Positions 60,198 to 64,000 of a DNA stretch of 64,000 nucleotides are shown one piece after another (within the stretch, counting starts at the first letter, position 1; each line of letters opens with the position of its first letter). The notes under the pieces were generated by a model. The model saw only the letters and a program-made list of their open reading frames with translations. It was not told the origin of the DNA and did not search any database. Both the position numbers and the translations under genes were made by a program. This DNA comes from Streptomyces sp. CB02058 (lineage in GTDB: Bacteria; Actinomycetota; Actinomycetes; Streptomycetales; Streptomycetaceae): NCBI RefSeq assembly GCF_001905505.1, contig NZ_LIPG01000003.1, positions 1,426,001-1,490,000 of the forward strand. Direction: 5' to 3'.

Positions 60198-60215
60198 TAT
60201 TATTCATTATTAATG
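60198..60215. promoter_or_regulatory. Operator C upstream of the FCD regulator
   Basis: On the minus strand CATTAATAATGAATAATA, matching A and B in 14 or more positions; TAATAT within it can be the regulator's -10. This indicates autoregulation. Confidence 0.75.
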
Positions 60216-60459
60216 CTGATGTTTGGCGGTTCCGTGACCCCGGGGCTTCCCGCGCGTGCGGCCGAGTGCGGTTCTCCCGCAGCGTTGTCGGCCCCACCGT
60301 ACCGGCAGCCGGGCCGGCGCCCCTCTCCCGGTGCGCACCTCCGCCGTCCCGTTCGCCCGGTGTTGTGAAAGCCTCGGTCCGCGACGCCGTTGTCGCGTCC
60401 GTTTCCATCCGTCGAGGTCCCACGGCGCCCGTGCCGCCGCGGAGTTCGGAGTTCAGGCA

Positions 60460-61077
60460 GTGCTTTTCGACGTCACCCGCGACGGACTCGCAGACATCTT
60501 CGGTGAGGACCGGCTCATGGTCCTGTCCGCCGCCGCTCTTCCGCCCTCCAGCGTGGACACCGAGGGCGCCCGCCTGCTGCGGACCGTCGGCGTCCCCCGC
60601 GGGACCGTCCTGCTGTGCGAGCCCGACGAGGAGTCCGGGCGGCTGTCCCTCGTCCGGGACGTCGTCGACGTGGAGGACTTCGAGGTCGCGGCGGAGGGCG
60701 CGGGTGAATGGCCCGTCATCGGCTGGCTGCTCGACGCCCATCTCGTCCTCGACCCCGGTTCCGGGCGGGTGTACGCCTTCGACGCCGACGAGGGGACCGC
60801 GCGGGCGCTGCACTCGGACGTCTCCTCGCTGGTCCAGGTCGCCCTGCGGTTCCAGCGACTGCTCGACGAGTTCACCTTCGGCGGCGACGACGCCGACGAG
60901 GAGGCCGGGTTCGAGCGTCTGGAGCGTGAGGTCGGGCGCATCCGTCAGGAGACGAGCGGCGTCGACCCCCTTCCCTTCCAGGACGACGAGACCCTCTGGT
61001 CCGTGGTCGGCGACGAGATCGCCGCCGGTCAGCGCTTCAAGGGCGATAGCCCGGGGGCCCGCTCGCTGTACGGGTGA
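60460..61077 (+). CDS. SUKH-4 family-like protein
   Basis: 205 residues from GTG 60460, with GGAG at proper spacing. SUKH-like layout: GVPRGTVLLCEPDEESGRLSLVRDVVDVEDFEVAAEGAGEWPVIGWLLDAHLVLDPGSGRVYAFDADEGTARALHSDVSSLVQVALRFQRLLDEFTF. SUKH proteins are often immunity proteins of polymorphic toxins, but no toxin gene is adjacent, so this is an orphan or a housekeeping relative. Upstream, 60216-60459 is non-coding. Confidence 0.72.
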   Translation: MLFDVTRDGLADIFGEDRLMVLSAAALPPSSVDTEGARLLRTVGVPRGTVLLCEPDEESGRLSLVRDVVDVEDFEVAAEGAGEWPVIGWLLDAHLVLDPGSGRVYAFDADEGTARALHSDVSSLVQVALRFQRLLDEFTFGGDDADEEAGFERLEREVGRIRQETSGVDPLPFQDDETLWSVVGDEIAAGQRFKGDSPGARSLYG

Positions 61078-61090
61078 CCGGAGGCCGGAC

Positions 61091-61132
61091 ACACCGAGAC
61101 CCCGGGCCCGCGGGGGCCCGGGGTCTCGGTGT
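61091..61132. terminator. Convergent terminator, 19-bp perfect stem
   Basis: Arms 61091-61109 and 61114-61132, loop GCGG, between the stops of the SUKH-like and lipase genes. Confidence 0.87.
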
Positions 61133-61143
61133 CGAGCGCCCGG

Positions 61144-61884
61144 TCAGGAGGCGACGAAGCGTGCGATCTGGCCCAGTACGACCGTGTCCGCCAGGAAGCC
61201 GATGTGGGTCTGGCAGAGCACGTTGTTGTTCGTCGCGCCGGTCAGCCGGGTGCTGGTGTACGGGATGATGACGCCGTCGCAGGCCGAGTACCAGGTGGCG
61301 TACTTGGTGTCGCCCGGTGTCTCGTCGCCCGAGGTGATCTGGGAGATGAACGAGGAGCCCGGGTACATCTGCTGACAGGTCACGTAGACGAGGCAGGCAC
61401 TCGCGAACGTGGTCCCGTGGTTGGCGCCGGCGATCGAGGCGAGGTGGCTCACGCTCGTGTTGCCGCCCAGCACCTTCAGGTAGTACTGGCTGACGAGGCC
61501 GCCCATCGAGTGGTTGACGATGGCGACCTTGCTCGCGCCCGTCCGCGCCTTCACGTTGTTCACGAAGGTCGCGAGGCCCTGCGCGTTGGTGACGTTGTTG
61601 CCGTAGGAGTTGTACTCGTAGGCGAACAGGCTGGAGCTGGACCAGCCGTTGAGCTGGAAGACGCTCATGCCGGTGACCCAGTTGGAGGCGTTCCCGGTGT
61701 AGCCGTGGACGAAGACGACCGGAGTGCTGGTCGACAGCGGCGCCACGGCCGCGGCGGAGGTACTCGAGGAAGCCGAGGTCGCGGTCTCGGCCGCGCCGGC
61801 CGCCGGCGCCGCGGAGAACAGGGTGAACGCGGCCGTGACGGTCGCGAGGACGCCGAGAATCCGGCGCGGAAGACGACGACGCAT
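61144..61884 (-). CDS. Secreted lipase/esterase, alpha/beta hydrolase (Lipase_2-type)
   Basis: 246 residues from Met at 61884 with AGGAG. Sec signal (MRRRLPRRILGVLATVTAAFTLFSAAPAAGA), then VVFVHGYTGNASNW (oxyanion region), nucleophile elbow NHSMGG with catalytic Ser, Asp in SACDGVIIP and His in CQTHIGF. Four cysteines may form disulfides (ACLVYVTCQQ; SACDG, VLCQTH). Extracellular triacylglycerol lipase or esterase. The frame extends upstream to 61971 but lacks a ribosome site. Confidence 0.88.
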   Translation of the reverse strand: MRRRLPRRILGVLATVTAAFTLFSAAPAAGAAETATSASSSTSAAAVAPLSTSTPVVFVHGYTGNASNWVTGMSVFQLNGWSSSSLFAYEYNSYGNNVTNAQGLATFVNNVKARTGASKVAIVNHSMGGLVSQYYLKVLGGNTSVSHLASIAGANHGTTFASACLVYVTCQQMYPGSSFISQITSGDETPGDTKYATWYSACDGVIIPYTSTRLTGATNNNVLCQTHIGFLADTVVLGQIARFVAS

Positions 61885-62193
61885 GGAGCTCTCCTGACGA
61901 GATGCGGGGATGCGGGTGCCTGACCCGACAAGAGTCGTGGGACGGGAGCCGGACGCCATCGGTGAAATCACCGGTGAACGAGGACGGCCGCCGGGCCGGT
62001 GGAGACGGCCGAGGCTGCCCGGCCTCCGGTGCGTCGGGCGGGGCCGGCCCGTGGGTCTTCACCACTCACGGCCACCGCGGACCCGTTCGACCCGCTCGTC
62101 ACCGCGGCATGCGAGCTTGTGCCGCACGCCTCCCAACGCCGAAGCGGCCCTCGCCGCGCACGGGCGAGGGCCGCTTCGAATCAGTACATGTGC
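61885..62193. other. 309-base intergenic region
   Basis: Contains the lipase promoter side and, at 62141-62177, the terminator of the next minus-strand gene. No convincing gene. Confidence 0.6.
62141..62177 (-). terminator. Terminator of the small secreted protein gene
   Basis: Perfect 15-bp stem (62141-62155 with 62163-62177) and 7-base loop, 16 bases beyond the stop. Confidence 0.85.
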
Positions 62194-62595
62194 TCAGGTC
62201 ACCGTGAGATCGGCCGGACCGCAGGTCGATGTCCAGACATCCCGGGTACCGTATTCCCCGATGCATGCCTCGTAATAGACATACGCCCCCTCGGGGAGCG
62301 CGTAATTACAGTCGTTGTAGTTGCCGTTCGCGCCGTCGGCGTCCCAGCAGTAGTGGTACGTGGAGTCCGGGCCGGTCTGGCGCCACCGCCCGACGGCGGA
62401 GTGGCCGTCCGAAGCGACGTCCGTGACCCTGAAGTGCTCACCGTAGGAGAAGAACTTGGCTTCTGCGGAGAAAGTGGTGTCGTAGACCCAGACCCCCTCC
62501 GTGGCGGACGCGCTTCCGGACATGGCCACGCTGATCGCGAAGGCCCCCACCGTAGCGACCAGACCCCGGGTGATCCTCTGGAAGGTTTTCCCCAT
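62194..62595 (-). CDS. Small secreted protein
   Basis: 133 residues from Met at 62595 (MGKTFQRITRGLVATVGAFAISVAMSGSASA) with AAGGGAG. Sec signal with an SASA cleavage site, then an aromatic beta-rich domain with four cysteines (YHYCWDADG, YNDCNYAL, YEACIGEYG, TSTCGPAD), probably two disulfides. No recognised family. Likely extracellular; function unknown. Confidence 0.75.
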   Translation of the reverse strand: MGKTFQRITRGLVATVGAFAISVAMSGSASATEGVWVYDTTFSAEAKFFSYGEHFRVTDVASDGHSAVGRWRQTGPDSTYHYCWDADGANGNYNDCNYALPEGAYVYYEACIGEYGTRDVWTSTCGPADLTVT

Positions 62596-62794
62596 CGTGC
62601 TCCCTTTCCTGCGTGCCCCCGCGGTCGCCGAACTGCGCATTTCGCCGGGTCGTCGATTTACCTCTTCTCGTCATCGCGTCGAGAATTCGCGGCGATGATC
62701 TTGAGGATGCGTGCGACAGGTTAATGGGAGGGGAACTTCGAAGGCAAATGTAAGGTGCATTCATTCGCGAATGTCCCTCCTGTCGTCTATTTCC

Positions 62795-62815
62795 CCCGGG
62801 TCATTTCATCCCGGG
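62795..62815 (-). terminator. Possible terminator of the GH127-like gene
   Basis: CCCGGG-N9-CCCGGG hairpin (62795-62800, 62810-62815) just past the stop at 62840, followed on the minus strand by an A-rich stretch. Confidence 0.5.
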
Positions 62816-62839
62816 AACGGAGTTTCGCACCAGAAGCCG

Positions 62840-64000
62840 CTACCGGACATTGAATTCGTTCGCGTCCTGGGCCCCGTCCCGCACGATCCGCCACCGGTTG
62901 TCGGCCGAGCCGTCGTCCGGGGCCTGGACCGCGAAGGCGCCCGGCGCGGTGGAGTTGTTCTCGACGGCGAGCAGTTTGCCGCTGTTCGCGTTGCGGATCT
63001 TGTACGTGCCGTCCCCCTGGTCGAGCAGGGTCCACCGGTGGTCGGCGGTGCCGTTGTCCGACCACTGCAGGACCGTCGCGCCGTCGGCCGTGGACATGTC
63101 CTGGACGCCGAGCACCTTGCCGCTGTTGACGTTGCGGAAGCGGAAGGAGTCGCCGTCGGCGACCATCTCCCAGTCGTGGTCGGCCGTGCCGGAGTCGTTC
63201 CACTGCAGGGCGCGGCCACCGTCGGCGGTGGACATGTCCTGGATGCCCAGCACGAGGCCGCTGCCCGCGTTGGCGAGGCGTACCGGCGCGATGCCGCTGG
63301 TGTTCCAGTAGACCGTGTAGTTGTGACCGTGTGCGTCGTGGAAGGGGCCCAGTCCGACGGTGGAGCCGCCCGCCGTGGCGGTGAACGCGAGCGCGCTGGT
63401 GCTGGTGCGCCGGATCGTCGACGTGTCCAGCAAGGGGAGCGAACCGAGCGCCGTGTTCCCGTAGTTGCCGGACAGGACCACCGGGCCGTACGAGATCGCG
63501 GCGACGCCGGGGTTGTCGTTGGCCGGCCGCATCACGACCCGCATGGGGAGGCGCACGGTGACCGTGTCGCCCGAGGCCCACGCGCGGGTCAGGGTGGCGT
63601 AGCTGCCCGGGGTGGTGGTGACGGACTGGGCGACGCCGTTGACACTGATGGTGGCTCCGCTGGTCCAGCCCGGGATGCGGACGCGCATCGCCCAGGTGCC
63701 GCCCGCGCTTCCGGTGACGCGCAGGGTGGTGGTGTCGCTCGCCGGGTACGACGTGGTCTGGGTGACCGTGATTCCGCGCTGGGACCAGGTGAGGACCGAC
63801 GGCACGAACAGGTTCACGGTCAGTGTGGTGCCGGAGTGGAAGTAGACGGAGTCCATGAGCCTGGTGTGCATCTCCAGGCCCGTGCCCTGGCAGCACCAGA
63901 AGGTGGTGTAGTCGGTGCTCCAGGTGCCGCCGCCCCACGCGGGCCCCACACCGCGCCGGCCGCCCGGGTTGAGCGGGGTGAAGTACGTGACGTGGCCGTG
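62840..64000 (-). CDS. GH127-like (DUF1680) beta-L-arabinofuranosidase-type enzyme with ricin-type lectin domain, 5' part beyond window
   Basis: C-terminal 386 residues; the frame is open to the right edge. The GH127 motif FWCCQGTGLEMHTRL holds the paired cysteines, one of which is the catalytic nucleophile in the family. Next come beta-sandwich domains and a C-terminal RicinB-type lectin with three repeats (GLVLGIQDMSTADGGRALQWNDSGTADHDWEM; GKVLGVQDMSTADGATVLQWSDNGTADHRWTL; GKLLAVENNSTAPGAFAVQAPDDGSADNRWRI). Secretion cannot be judged. Likely degrades arabinan or galactan-type plant polysaccharide. Confidence 0.85.
   Translation of the reverse strand, partial: HGHVTYFTPLNPGGRRGVGPAWGGGTWSTDYTTFWCCQGTGLEMHTRLMDSVYFHSGTTLTVNLFVPSVLTWSQRGITVTQTTSYPASDTTTLRVTGSAGGTWAMRVRIPGWTSGATISVNGVAQSVTTTPGSYATLTRAWASGDTVTVRLPMRVVMRPANDNPGVAAISYGPVVLSGNYGNTALGSLPLLDTSTIRRTSTSALAFTATAGGSTVGLGPFHDAHGHNYTVYWNTSGIAPVRLANAGSGLVLGIQDMSTADGGRALQWNDSGTADHDWEMVADGDSFRFRNVNSGKVLGVQDMSTADGATVLQWSDNGTADHRWTLLDQGDGTYKIRNANSGKLLAVENNSTAPGAFAVQAPDDGSADNRWRIVRDGAQDANEFNVR

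Overview
The window is a high-GC, gene-dense stretch of an actinomycete chromosome, almost certainly Streptomyces or a close relative. Evidence: strong G/C bias at third codon positions, frequent GTG and some TTG starts, ATGA/GTGA-coupled operons, mycothiol-dependent isomerase-type enzymes, a LAL-type ATPase, a DUF2510 protein, an RsbW-like ATPase and typical Streptomyces families. Identifications rest on reading translations and motifs, not on a database search.

Layout. 1-8.1 kb: a probable organosulfur/organonitrogen scavenging cluster (oligopeptide-type ABC permease and fused double ATPase, two NtaA/SnaA/DszA-type flavin monooxygenases, aldo/keto reductase), then a divergent thiosulfate sulfurtransferase and a second aldo/keto reductase. 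8.3-9.9 kb: two convergent genes around a perfect terminator. 10.1-14.9 kb: a complete 3-hydroxybenzoate/gentisate operon (6-hydroxylase, maleylpyruvate isomerase, fumarylpyruvate hydrolase, gentisate dioxygenase) with a divergent IclR regulator. 14.9-17.1 kb: NarL-type two-component pair and a small membrane protein. 17.1-22.6 kb: FCD/GntR regulator, TetR-EamA efflux pair and lutABC lactate oxidation operon; the FCD gene and lutA share an operator. 22.7-31.7 kb: small membrane protein, secreted fascin-like protein and a sugar-uptake operon (lipoprotein, two permeases, hydroxyacid dehydrogenase, DUF2264 protein) with a DeoR-HTH/LacI-sensor regulator. 31.8-41.4 kb: TauE exporter, APC permease, a kinase/FAD dehydrogenase/FAD oxidoreductase operon, and small membrane or DUF proteins.

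41.5-46.2 kb is the disturbed part: a frameshifted LAL-like gene lacking its HTH, an intact tRNA-Pro(GGG), then a lysE 3' fragment, an intact PaaI thioesterase, an IS481 transposase tail and about 0.8 kb of unrecognised DNA. 46.2-51.5 kb: isomerase-like enzyme, S1 protein, MDR reductase plus MerR with a perfect operator, XRE-TPR regulator, RsbW-like ATPase and a coupled 53-residue acidic protein.

51.7-60.2 kb holds a galactoside-to-pyruvate regulon: GH35 beta-galactosidase and a cellulase-like hydrolase facing a De Ley-Doudoroff operon (SDR dehydrogenase, DgoD-like dehydratase, PfkB-type kinase, KDPG-type aldolase) and a FadR-type regulator. Three matching AT-rich sites lie upstream of GH35, the SDR and the regulator. 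The end of the window carries a SUKH-like protein, a secreted lipase, a small secreted protein and the 3' part of a GH127/ricin-lectin enzyme.
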